DNA of 50,139 bases from Nephromyces sp. MM_2019 (Eukaryota > Apicomplexa > Aconoidasida > Nephromycida): contig JADHZB010001694.1 of NCBI GenBank assembly GCA_015657535.1, positions 5,826-55,964 of the forward strand. The letters run 5' to 3'. Under the pieces are notes generated by a model, which was given only the letters and a program-made list of their open reading frames with translations, was not told where the DNA came from and did no database searches. Each line of letters starts with the position of its first letter. Within the stretch, counting starts at the first letter, position 1. Both the position numbers and the translations under genes were made by a program. This document shows positions 1 through 11,300 of the stretch, in pieces.

Positions 1-3000
1 GGGGTTGGAGGGGAATGGAAGATCTTCTAGTTCCTCCAAAACTTGCTGGAGAGGGGTGTGAGCCACTAGCTAGAACTTTTGGAGATTGGTGATAACGTGT
101 ATGGGGGGTTTGGGTGGGAATGGGAAGCTTTTGGGTCGTATCGGGGGGTTTTTGGGAGGAAATGGGGGGGTTTGGGATGCTATCAGAGGGCTTCTGAGTG
201 GAATTAGAGGTTTTTTGGGTGGAACCACAAGCCTTTTCGGTATGATTAGGAAGGTTTAACCTTCCACCCAGGGGGTCCACCCCACTATGCGAGGTGGAAA
301 GGGTTGCACTAAGCATCCGAGCGGTGGCCACCTTAGGAAGCATGGAGGATTCAGTGCTGGGATTCACTCTGGAATTCGTTGGAAATATCGAACTCGCAAG
401 GAAGCCAAGGCTACCTCCAGAACTACAACGTTCAGTGTGTGCTGCAGCAGCGTAGGCGGCAGGGATAGAGCCTGGAGAGGTAGAGTAATTAGGAGACGAA
501 GAGGAAGCCCAAAGAGAACAATCCTTAGACTCTTTCAAAGCCTGAAAATAGGGGTATACTTCTTCCTCCTTGCTGTTTGAGCTACACACCCTCACTGCAT
601 CTGCAGCAGCCTCTTCCTCTTCATGCTGATTCACACAACTGTATGCTGCCACTTCTACCCAATCTATTCGTTTGTTTGAAGCATCAGCAACTTCATTTTT
701 TCCCCCCTTTCCCAACACACTCTTTCGATTTCCTAAACTAACATTCTTACTGGCGTCACAGGGAGATTCATTTTTCTTATCTAAGAAGGAGTGGTTGGGG
801 TAAAGAGAAGCTTCAAGACTAGGAGGCTTTATCAGATTAGAAGAAGCGACAAAGTTTTGCGAAATGTTCGCCTTTGAAGCGTCAATTTTTCGTGTAGACG
901 ACTGCAGCCTCCTCATAGAAGCAGGAGTTTTTTCCATATTAACACTCTCCCAAGAATCCTCTTCTTTCTGAAAAAAAGCTGAAGAATCCTCCCTAGATGG
1001 GAGGATTGCCTTCCCCACATAATCGCGCACACACAGAGCATCAGCTCCATCAAGGGAAAGGCTTTGATGAGGGAGAGCAACTTCCTCTTCCCGCCTTTCT
1101 CCGCTGAAAACAGGTGAAGAAGCATCTGCTGCTTTGGGCTGAGAAGATTGAATCTTCGCTAGAGAGATACCCCCCACCGGGAGAGTGGAGATACCTCCTG
1201 CCTCAGTCAACGGATCTAGTAGCTGTGGAGATGAAGGATAGCCGTGGGGGAAGTTGATGTCTTGATTCCTCTCTCTACCATCGCTGCTACTGACAGCGCA
1301 ATCAACTTCCCTTTGAATGCTGCCATCATGTGTGTTATCGAGGCTATTGCCGCTATAGTGTGTGTTTTTAATGCTTCCATCCTTCTTAATACTAGTATCT
1401 GCAGTAGCTTCTCTATCACTAGCTTTGGTAGGCTGACTATTCGAAATAGCTAATCGGGAAGCTACGCCGATACCACTCGTTTGACTATAGCTGGTGCTCA
1501 TACTAGTGTCGCTTGTGATAGCAGTAGCATAACATTTATTACTAACACTTCCAAAACCATGTGTGCTACTAACACTTTCACTCCCACCACCCCCTCCACT
1601 ACTCCCACCACCACTCCCATCACCACTTCCACAACCATCAACCATTGCCTTCTCATTCACTACAGGAGGTTTCCCAATCAAAGAGCTCAACTCTCCAGCA
1701 GACTCAATAGCCCCTCTCATAGTAGTAGATGCTGATTCATACAATTTTACCAATCTGGTTAACACCTCATCAAATCCTTCAGAGGAGTACATACACTCCG
1801 ACTGGCTACTCTCAGACACAGTTTTTTCCACCTTCTGATCGGCAGAAAAACTCTTCTTACCACCTCCACGCTTCCCCCCCTTTCGCTTCTGCTGGTCATC
1901 TTCTTCAATAAAACGAGCAGAAACAAACTTTCTTATCGATTTCCCACCACGTCTAGAGCTAGACGTGTTTGCAGAAGGGCTTTGTGCATATCTCCTGGAA
2001 GAGCTAGTAAAGGAACGATACTGCACGCAAGAAGTAGGAACTAGAGAACTCCTAGAAGCATTAAGCCCTGAAGAAATGAGTTGGCTGTAATTGACTAAGA
2101 TCTCCCCATTAGCAGTATACGTTGCAAGCTTCTTCTCTATTCTTTCGTACGCCCATTTCTTCAAGAGTTTATACCCCCCCCAAGAACCCCCCATTCTGCC
2201 GAGCGTTTTGCCAGATGATACGTACGCACCTGAGGCATTCAACGCCTCTAAAGGAGGAGACTGAGTACGCGAGTAAGGCAATAAGCCATCGACTAAAGGC
2301 ACCCTCCTTTCCGTTACTTCAAACGAAGAAGAGCATCTGCCGAGCAATCGCTGCTCGAATAGAGCAAAAAAATTGTGTAAAAGAGAATTCAAAGAGGAAG
2401 AAGAAGACATGAAGCAACTACCATGAAGAGAAGGAAGCCACACTTTCTTCGCTGAAGACATCTGGAAAGAGCTTTTTAGAGGCAGCAGCCAAGGGGAGTG
2501 ATTAAGGAAGTAGCCCCCTTCAGCTTCTCTCCTCTTTGCTTGCTTTTGGCATGAACTTTCTCCTCTTTCTTGGAGAGCCTTGGAAAAATGATGATATTCT
2601 TCGTCTTCTTCTTGTGTAGAAGAAAAGATTCGAAAAACCGGCAGTAGGCGTGTGTTTTGTACTGCTCGATGTGATTCCCAGCCGTCACTTACATGGATCG
2701 GCATATAACTTGAACGCTTTCGTGCACTTGCAGAGGACTTTGTGAAACAAGAGTTCAAGTTGACGCTAGCTAACAAGCAGTTACTCCCACAATCTTTGAA
2801 GCATACTGAATTATATGAGTAATGTGTAGTAGTAGAAGCAGGTACTAGGTAAGAAAGAAGCAAGAAGAAGAAGAGGAATGATGAGAATCTTGATATTTGA
2901 GTAATTTTATAGCTTGAGCTTCTAGATGCTTCAAATTGATAGCAAACATCAAACAAGTAGCTATCGCAGTTTTTCAAACTGAGAGGAGAGTTAATCTTAT

Positions 3001-3196
3001 GAGGAGGAGGATGATGGAATTTCCTCAAGAGGAGTGCATAGGGGAGGGGGGAAAGTTTACAAACGCACCGAAAAGGACAGACATTGCTCTTGTTCCCCCC
3101 CCACCCTCTTGTGTGCTGTTTTACTGGCACAGGCTCTGTCGAGATGCTTTCAAAGAAGCTGCAAGCCTCAAAGCAGCGAGTTATAGTTGCTTCCAT
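1..3196 (-). CDS. Large Ser-rich low-complexity protein, 3' end cut by window edge
   Basis: I do not recognise this protein. The minus strand is open from an ATG at 3196 to base 1 with no stop, giving at least 1065 codons without an intron, far longer than chance allows. In order it shows: a Cys-containing N-terminus; a hydrophobic segment at about residues 108-122 (FLFFFLLLSYLV) that could be a recessed signal or membrane anchor; basic Arg/Lys stretches near residues 415-450; a Gly/Ser tract near residue 525 (DGSGGGSSGGGGS); long Ser/Thr-rich disordered sequence; and Ser/Thr-Gln-Lys-Pro heptads just before the edge. The start is uncertain. A good acceptor (pyrimidine tract then TTTTAG) ends at 3200, directly upstream of the ATG, and the start context is not AAAATG, so an upstream exon or a 5' UTR intron is likely. 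A role at the parasite surface or in secretion is only a guess from the hydrophobic segment. Confidence 0.8.
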   Translation of the reverse strand, partial: MEATITRCFEACSFFESISTEPVPVKQHTRGWGGNKSNVCPFRCVCKLSPLPYALLLRKFHHPPPHKINSPLSLKNCDSYLFDVCYQFEASRSSSYKITQISRFSSFLFFFLLLSYLVPASTTTHYSYNSVCFKDCGSNCLLASVNLNSCFTKSSASARKRSSYMPIHVSDGWESHRAVQNTRLLPVFRIFSSTQEEDEEYHHFSKALQERGESSCQKQAKRREAEGGYFLNHSPWLLPLKSSFQMSSAKKVWLPSLHGSCFMSSSSSLNSLLHNFFALFEQRLLGRCSSSFEVTERRVPLVDGLLPYSRTQSPPLEALNASGAYVSSGKTLGRMGGSWGGYKLLKKWAYERIEKKLATYTANGEILVNYSQLISSGLNASRSSLVPTSCVQYRSFTSSSRRYAQSPSANTSSSRRGGKSIRKFVSARFIEEDDQQKRKGGKRGGGKKSFSADQKVEKTVSESSQSECMYSSEGFDEVLTRLVKLYESASTTMRGAIESAGELSSLIGKPPVVNEKAMVDGCGSGDGSGGGSSGGGGGSESVSSTHGFGSVSNKCYATAITSDTSMSTSYSQTSGIGVASRLAISNSQPTKASDREATADTSIKKDGSIKNTHYSGNSLDNTHDGSIQREVDCAVSSSDGRERNQDINFPHGYPSSPQLLDPLTEAGGISTLPVGGISLAKIQSSQPKAADASSPVFSGERREEEVALPHQSLSLDGADALCVRDYVGKAILPSREDSSAFFQKEEDSWESVNMEKTPASMRRLQSSTRKIDASKANISQNFVASSNLIKPPSLEASLYPNHSFLDKKNESPCDASKNVSLGNRKSVLGKGGKNEVADASNKRIDWVEVAAYSCVNQHEEEEAAADAVRVCSSNSKEEEVYPYFQALKESKDCSLWASSSSPNYSTSPGSIPAAYAAAAHTERCSSGGSLGFLASSIFPTNSRVNPSTESSMLPKVATARMLSATLSTSHSGVDPLGGRLNLPNHTEKACGSTQKTSNSTQKPSDSIPNPPISSQKPPDTTQKLPIPTQTPHTRYHQSPKVLASGSHPSPASFGGTRRSSIPLQP
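85..230 (-). repeat. Degenerate 21-bp coding repeat (heptad Ser/Thr-x-Gln-Lys-Pro)
   Basis: On the minus strand this stretch encodes five or six imperfect 7-residue units in a row, such as STQKPSD, SSQKPPD and TTQKLPI. On the plus strand it appears as G/T-rich units containing TTTTGGGT. The units keep the reading frame of the large Ser-rich protein and lie close to where the window cuts it. Confidence 0.65.
1565..1640 (-). repeat. Gly/Ser codon tract inside the left-edge gene
   Basis: The minus strand reads as alternating GGT/GGG/GGA and AGT codons, giving a Gly/Ser linker of about 18 residues. It separates the basic N-terminal third from the Ser/Thr-rich remainder of the left-edge protein. 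It was probably made by slippage of a GGT-AGT type simple repeat. Confidence 0.7.
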
Positions 3197-4553
3197 GCAC
3201 TAAAACAGGGGAAGTAGGGATGAAGCTGCTTGCTTGGAAGAAAACACCGTAGATCCGCTAAACTGCAGGTAGAGTGGTTATACTCGGGAGGATAAGGGAA
3301 GAAGGTTCTCTGGGGGGGTGGGGCATTATACAGTCTATTATTGGGGTAATGAGGTTTATTGGTGGCTGGGGGGGGAGAGGCCTAAAATTGCCTCGGGATA
3401 GGTTGAAATTGATAGTCTTCCGGGGGGTAAAAATGGCGGTAGCAACACTTTATTGAATGAAGATGGCAGTGATAACTTGCAAAGGGGTGTTTGTAGCAGC
3501 CCATTCGAATCTGGTAAGGCAAAGATTATTGCAGCAGAGAGTTGATTACCAATCCAGCGGATAAACGATATTGTCTTGGCTGGATTCCGACAAAGCCATC
3601 ACCGCATTGTAAGTAACACTGAAAATTTTTATTTTTTGTAAAGTATGAGGCTGATAAATAGCAGTGTAGCTATGTTTGCAGAGGGATTCACATCAAAATG
3701 CTTTCGCTCCAGCAGCTGGGAAATAACATCCAATCAGAACAGAGAACACACCAAAAGTATTCTATTAAATATCTTCAAACAAATTTTCGCAAAAGAAGGT
3801 GAGGAAGACTGCTAGTTCAAATATATACTCTCCTCTTCATAACTTCTAACAAGTATTTCATCTAAAAAACAAGAGATCTCTAGCAAAATCTCATCTTTCG
3901 GCCATTTTATTTTTAAAAGTAGAGTGGTTTCCTCATTAGCATGAAAGGGTTAGCTGAGTACTTTGAGAGGTACAAAGTTATTCTATTCAACAAGCCCAAA
4001 GATTCTTGAAGATGTGGAATTTTTGCACCTTTACAAGATGCCGATATACTAAGCACACAGTTACCCAAAAAAGTAGAGTACTTTAAGAGCTTGGGCAGCA
4101 ACTTGAAGAAAGCATAAAGTTTAGAGAAATCACAACGATAAAGGGGGGATCCCGCTAGTGATGGACGAGTTCATTGTAGTCGCGAGAGGTAGGAAATAAG
4201 CGATAAGCAAGAATCTGTAGTTTCTTGTTTATTGGGTCTATGCCATGACAAAAAGGGAACATTTTTGCTTTCTTCCTCTAGAGTATCACTCATGCTTCAC
4301 GCTTTTGTCAGAGGTTATGTGTATGGGGGGGATGCAAATCTGTTATACTTGCGATATTCCAAAGAGCCGTCATATCTTCGCAGGTTTGTAAGCATGAACG
4401 CCTGTACAAACGTAACAGGAACACGATGCATGCACAATTTAGTGTTTTGTAAAAGCAATTGTGTTGTGCACAAGTGGTGTTTGTGGTTGCGCTCACATGG
4501 CGATTGTGGTGGTACACACCAATTTTAATGACAGCGATTTTTTCTACCCATAT

Positions 4554-4655
4554 GAATATAGCCTACCAACACACATACGAAACTAAGCTATACACACACA
4601 CCTACGAAGATAACCTATACACACACACAAGAAGCTAACCTACCCACAGACACCA
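4554..4655. repeat. CA-rich imperfect tandem repeat, 25-27 bp unit, about 4 copies
   Basis: Units begin with GAANNTA near 4554, 4579, 4606 and 4631, followed by CCTA and a run of CA dinucleotides (for example GAAGATAACCTATACACACA). The spacing of 25-27 bp is not a multiple of three throughout, so it does not look like coding repeat. Confidence 0.7.
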
Positions 4656-7419
4656 GTTAGACCAAAACAAAAAGCAAGAAGCCGGTAAATAAGGTGGCAT
4701 ATTTTATATTCCCACTTAATAGCATAAGCGCTTATTCTTGTACAGCAGTGAAGTTTCATTTCGCATGCTTTAGGGTGTTTTTGCGGCACCAAATGTCCGC
4801 TGGTATTTTCCTCTATCGTCTTTTTATGTTGTTTCAAATATTTCTATTTATCCAGCTATTACGCAAAAAAACCAGACACGTGGCGCAATTTAAGCCATTT
4901 TGCTTGTTTTTGGTACCGATATCCTGTGTAAAGGGTCATTTACATCTCTTTATACGCTGTTTTTCTCATTAAAATCCTGCTTATTACATGAGGGCTAGCT
5001 TGCCCATGGGGGGAGATGCTTTTTAAGCCAGTTTAAAAAAAGTACACAGAAATTTAAAAGGCCCGGACTCTCCTTTGCTTATATGCATAAACAAAGCATG
5101 TTCTGCACATAAAATAATGTGAAATTTTTAAGAGTAGAAAGATCTAGAGATTTTAACGCAGTCAGCTGTACAACACCAGACTAGAGAACTTTCAAATCTT
5201 TAGTTCCATCCAATACACCAGACAGATAATCCTTGAGACACCCAGACGCACATTTAGCCTAGAGTGCTCCTTAAATAGTACCTGCTCCTCTAAACGTGTG
5301 TTTTTTTCTAAACTCTCATTTAACATTTCATAGCAAAGGAAAAAAATATAGGCATGATAGCAACTTCGTTGACAAAGATTGGGGGAAATAACTAATGAGC
5401 ACACGGATTTTCTCGTAATTCAGAGAATGTAATATAGAAGCTAAACTCTTCTGAGAGAACAACTTCATTGATAAGCTTGAGGGATATATAATCAGCTGGA
5501 TTTTTTGGTAATTCAAAGAATGGGATTTACAAACTCAAATGTTTTCAAGCAACTTGTTCCCTCCTATACACGAGGTATCTTTTGCGTACGCACACTACTA
5601 AAGGCGTTGATGAAACAATGAAATTGGAAAGTCACTAAAGATTGTGAGTGCTTGAAGTATAAAATTCTTGGTAGAATCCCGAAAGTTCGTGGAAAAATGG
5701 CAACCCCAAAAAATAAATGTATCAGTCTCGCACTCCCATGAAAGCAACTAGTTATGTAGACGAAAAAAGAGAGAGAAAGGTCAACTATTCTTTAATAGTG
5801 ATGCGAAAATATTTGAAGTTAAATTATTGAAAAGTCTAATAAAAATTTTTTGCGCGTAGAATAACTGTAAAACGAGATACCACATTTATAGTCTCGATAG
5901 AAATCGTATTTTAGGCTCTTTTTTTGATGACGCTATGCTTAAATCATGAGAGATGAATTCATCTTTAGCTTTTTCGAGGCCACCAAAGACGCGGAGAAGT
6001 AAATTAGCCGATAGGAAAAAAAAAGAAAGAATATGTTTGTACAGGTCAGGAAGCAGTTTAACAAACAGTATTCGAAAAATACCCAGAAGAACGGTAAGAT
6101 AACACTGGTTCAGCCGTAAGAAGCTAGCCATGCAGCCGCAGAAATGTATCGCAAAAAATACACTTCACCTCCATGAAGCAGAGCCCGAATAACTACAATT
6201 TCATGTTTTTGCAGCCTTTTCTTTCCGGAGTAAACCCTGTTCAACGCAAGCTCAGTACAATCCAAGAAAAACGCTAGATTCCGCCATTAAGAGTGAAAAC
6301 ATACTGCTGAGAAAAAATGAATCAAAAAAATTAGGTGCCTAGCAATTGGCAAAGCCAATAAAGGCACTGCAATTAGGTTACTCAGTTCCCATAGAAACAA
6401 ACGCAAAAGCGTTACAGCCTCTCCTAGTCACATCTCCTATTGTGTATTCTCTTGTAGGGAAGCTAGCTTGAAAAAGATAAGAAAAGCATACTTTGCAGCT
6501 TCATTGTGGTTTTCAATGTATGCTAAATATATAGAATCTATTTGAAGACCTTTGTTCTCCTTCTATACTGACTGACTATATGGATGTGATTTTAAAGCTT
6601 TCATTTTTCTGCTGATATTTTCATATGAAATATCCTAATTTTACGCTGTGGGTAAAGATACTCAACATTTTTTTAATGAATATATACTAGGCGTACTGCA
6701 TAACCCAATTTCTTAAAGTAATCTTCCAGCACAGTGTAATATCCCCTATTTTTGTTAAGCACTTCGCAGCATCTTAGTGCATAATACGGATCGGCAAAAT
6801 GTATACGTTTTGAACCGCATTATTTCCGTGTGCAGCTAGTTTCATCTGTGTATGATTTACCTCCTCTACATAATCTCGTACGCTCTGAAGTCCGCGCATG
6901 CATACCAACTTATTGAAACCAAAATTTCAAGCAGTTTCGTATCAGCAGCTCCAAATAGGTATACTAAAGGAAGTTACACGCAACCCGAGTTCTGCCATTG
7001 AATATTTTTTATGGAGCAAAAATATTCACTTTCTCTGACAAATCATCTCATTGCTTAGTTCAAGCAAAAAATCAGCAGGTTGGTTGCCCACAGATTATCT
7101 ACAAATAAATATCAGGCTTAAGTAGAAATAAATCATTCATTTTGTCTAGCTCCATGTTTTTGAATAGCATATTGCTTAGATACTTCCTTGTATGAAGCTG
7201 CTGCCGCAAAAATCGCTTGAGCACTCCTTTTTCTTACCGCCACGACAAAGATTGTCGGCGAAACAGTGTTTTCCATTATCCCTGGAGCTGCCGCGTGTGA
7301 GTGTTTGAACGCATCATTAACTTATATGCTGTGCTAGAGCATGAATGTACTTGCATATTCACTTGAAGCATGTGCTCCTGCGTGTGCGCTACTTGAAGAC
7401 ACATTTTCCTGTGTACTAG

Positions 7420-7575
7420 TGCTTCTGTAGGAGTGTCATTCGCTTTGGTGTGTGTTAATGTTTCTGTAGGAGTGTAATTTGCTATGGTGTGTAATATTGT
7501 TTCTGTAGGAGTGCCTTTTCCTCTAGTGCACGCCACTGCTTCTGTAGGAGTGCCTTTTCCAGTAGTGTGCGCGGC
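7420..7575. repeat. 39-bp tandem repeat, 4 copies
   Basis: The core TTCTGTAGGAGTG begins at 7423, 7462, 7501 and 7540, an exact 39-bp period. Between cores the sequence varies around CCTTTTCCTNTAGTGTG. Because 39 is divisible by three, a minus-strand frame reads as a 13-residue repeat (TPTETLTHTKAND-like). That frame has no other protein-like features, so I treat it as a minisatellite in the 3' flank of the trehalase gene. Confidence 0.85.
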
Positions 7576-8390
7576 AAGAACCTTTTAGTATCCAAAGTCG
7601 CACTTTACGTCTTTTTAAAAAATAAAGGAACAACACAGGGGTAGTAAGAGTTACCAAACTTCTCAAGTGACCCCGATTTTTTCCTTATAAAGTAGAAGTT
7701 TTCGACTTTGCGCTGCTTTCTATTCACAGGATGCCGCTACAACAAAAAATATCTCGGCATTGTCAGCATGCTTATTGCATCCCTCGCTAGTTGCGCAAAA
7801 AATTTAACTTCAAGCAAAATGTTCGGTCATTAGGGCTTTTTTTATGGAATTATACCTTAAGCTCCATTTTCGCGGCTTTCGCTCAAGAATAAGAATATTG
7901 ACACAAAATAACACAACACTCTTTTCCAAAAAAAGACCAGTCGATGGGCGGCGCTCGTCCTTAGATTTCGCTTAATACTACTTATGCATCGACTGCCTAT
8001 CCACATAAGTCCATGAATTTATGCAATATCTCATGATATATATGCATATATACAAGAAGCACAGCAGATTTTCCTGCTACTACTCTGTTTACACCTGCTG
8101 GAGTAGTAGTGAATAACCTAGAATTAATCAAAAATTTTAAACATAACCTTTTTCTTGCGGGGAAATACTTTCAAAACGCACAAAAAATAAATTTCTTTTT
8201 TATTTTTATGAAACATAAAATCTATTTTTAACAAAAACCCAGTATTACCATTGATTTTATTTCTATAAAGAAAAGAAGGATCATTTGGAAACATTTTATC
8301 AGCCTCAATCAATTCGGTAAGACCACCTCAAGTTTGCGTGGTGAATTCTTCCAGAGCAAACATGCGGTGGAGTGCTTATAGCTTTCGCTA

Positions 8391-11300
8391 CTAGGAAGAA
8401 GTACCAATGGGTAGTAGTCCCACATTTAATGTTGGAGAAATATCCTCCTTTATGCTTGAATCGTTTTGCTTCATTCCGGAGGTACAAGGAATCAAAAGAT
8501 CATGTTTTATAGATTCAGGATCATAGCCCATAGATTTATACTTCATCCATTCCAAAAAGATAGCGTTGGTCCAACCAAACCCCACTTGGGTAACATATTC
8601 TCCACCAGAACCATGGCTACCACAAACTTCAGTACTATACTTCTCATAAAAGCTACCGTGATTACGGAAGGCCTAAAGGAAAAACAATGCGTTAAGTTAG
8701 CAAGTTGTGAAGAGAGAGGCAAAAGCAAGAGAAACTGTGGAAGATGGAAAAACTATCAACAAGTTATAAAGAGAGGAAAAAAGCTAAAACCGTTGAAGAC
8801 GGAAAAGCTTTAAAAAAAGCGGAGGAAGAAATGTTAACACACATACGCGAATCATGAGAAATGGATTAGGGAGAAGGAATGAAAAATTAGAAGGCGTAAA
8901 GATATTGACGGTAACAGAAATTATCAGGCAAGAGAAGATAAAAACCAAATCAGCGACACGAAGAATTCTATTCCCTCAAAAGCATCAATTAGGCTAATAT
9001 TTTTAAAAAATAAAATTAGAGGCTTAAAAGACTGCAAAAAAAAAGGAAACAGTGTGCTCAAGTATGCGTTTCAGGGTTGTGTGTGCTCAAGTATGCGCTT
9101 CAGGGGTATGTGTGCTGAAATATGCGTTTCAGGGGTGTGTGTGCTCAATTGTGTGTCGTGGTGTGCTTTTTTTGAGTTCAAGCATGTATCTGAGTACGTG
9201 TGCTCAGGTGGTTATATTGTGTGTAACTTGCAAGAGAAAATATTGAAGCTCTTTACGAGAAATTCCAATACCCGCAGGAAGAGGCCTCTGATTACATCAG
9301 ACATGCAGATGTATCATCTATTTGCACCTCAAAGGCAGCAAAAAACACTTGTTCAGACTTCAGCTACACAGTGGAACTTTCATTAGACACACACATACCT
9401 GAACTATAGACTCGATGCATCTTTCTACCATTTGCTTGCCAAAAAGACGGGCCTCTGGAATAGGAGAAGTAACCATAAACTCCAAGACAACCTGTGAGAG
9501 GGGGGGCCAACCATTGGGCAGATCCCACTGCTGTCCAGAATTTATTGCAGTAGGCTGAAAGTATAAAGGCACACGCAAGCCCACAGACACATTTTACGGC
9601 GTTGTTTTGTATAACGGTATTCTGAGTGTGTGTGCTCTTGCGTGTGTTGCGTTTTCGCGTGTGTGAGTCCTAGTATGCGTGTTGTAGTGTGTGTGCTCTT
9701 GCGCGTACTGTGTTTTCGCATATGTGAGTCCTAGTTTCTATACTTTTGAGTGTACTCGTGTGTGTTGAGTTTTCGCGTGTGTGCGTTCGAGTTTTTGCGC
9801 TCTTCCAGGGGTGTTTTTGTGTACGTTGCAGTGTGTGTGTTCTTGTTTGCGTGTTGCAGAGCATGTGTATTTTAATATGTGAGCATTCAACTTACTTCAT
9901 ATACGAAAAATTTAAACTCTAATAAGGAAACTTTGGCAATGACAATAGCAGCATAGGTAAAATTCTTATAAAGTTAAATAAGCTCCCCTTTTTCAAGATT
10001 TTCAAAAGCTTTTACGCAAACGTGCTCATATTATCATTCAATTCCTGACCCTCCACCCACATCTATGCCCCCAAAACCAGCGAAATCCGCTTTTAAGTTA
10101 TATACCAAACATTTAATTATCAGCTGCCCACATTTATGTAGATAATCTTATTGTCAGCACAGATATTCAAATTACTTCAAACACTGAAAAACCTATGAAA
10201 AAATGGTGCACTTTACGTGCCTTAATCGCAGTGTATGTGTGCGTTCATCAGTCTCAGTGTATGTGCTTGGGTGTCAATCGCAGTGTATGTGCTGGAGTTT
10301 CAGTCTCAGTGTATATGTGTGTGCTTCAATCTCACTCTTCCCCCGTGTTTATTTCCCACTCCATCCCACTGCTTCAATCCCACTGTGTGTGTCTGTGTGT
10401 GCTTCAATCTCAAAGTATGTCATTCTCTCTGTGCTTTCATCTTCATCTATTATCAACCTACCGGCAGAAAGCGATGAAAAGGCAAACCCTTACAAATTCA
10501 AACTCCTCCATTAGCATGAAAAACAGAATATACAGAAAAAAGCATAGCACACACACCAGCTATACGCACCCACATCATATATCAAACATAGACAATCTGG
10601 GTACACGAAAGCAGGGATCCTACCGCTAATCCCCATTCACGCCAAAGGCCAGAGTGTTCCAATAAGAAGCTAACAGCCCTCTCCATATCGTGAATATCAT
10701 CAGTCATGCCAGCCCAGAGAGGCCACATTGAAGATAGATTTGGAATAGCACACAGAGTCTTTTCACGGCATAAGTAATCACACCTAAAGGATAAAATCAA
10801 GATTGGATAAATCAAGAGCTAAATCTTTCACAATGATTGTACTTTACAACACGCACTACAAGCCCTCAAAAGCAGTGCCCTTTAACTCTTTTACAACACA
10901 CACTCTCACACAGCAAAGGATTTCTAAGCACATTACAGTAGCGACAATGCGTAGTATCAGCACACAATTACACATAAAGTTGAAGAGGTTACATAATCAA
11001 AAACCATACGATTCTCCAGCAGCTAGCATTTGCTGCTGTGTATCAGTATATAAAAAGCTCTATATAGGACAAAACTAGATATATCTAATCAACGCACAGG
11101 ATGGGTGTGTGTGCTTGAAAGAGTAAGTTTAGTTACCACGAATTGATATATCAAGAAAAAAGCCACTAAAAAACCTCCTTTATACCATCTGGCATTCTCT
11201 GCATCCCACATCATAACTTTCATTACATGATGCCTTCTTATCGCAGCTTCACTGTATTTTCTGTTCAAAAAGCTGATTTCCTTCTCAGTTCTGTCAGTCT

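Larger units (their letters stand above)
3197..8390. other. Intergenic region, no gene supported
   Basis: This 5.2 kb lies between the 5' end of the left-edge gene and the 3' end of the trehalase gene. Reading frames here are short (100 codons or fewer), lack recognisable motifs and lie in A/T-rich sequence. An upstream exon of the left-edge gene may be present but I could not identify it. The only structure I can support is two tandem repeats, at 4554-4655 and 7420-7575. Confidence 0.6.

Noticed and set aside
1481..1911. Plus-strand Ser/Thr/Pro-rich frames in the left region
   Set aside because: They are antisense to the Gly/Ser tract of the left-edge gene, whose minus-strand frame is open for over 1000 codons.
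7276..10440. Regularly spaced repeats that could suggest a CRISPR array
   Set aside because: The repeats are contiguous tandem units (39, 29 and about 30 bp) without unique spacers, and the genome is clearly eukaryotic.
10195..10629. Plus-strand 144-codon frame rich in Cys, Val and Ser
   Set aside because: Its length comes from a GT-rich minisatellite in trehalase intron 9; all three plus frames are open there, which is typical of simple repeat rather than of a gene.
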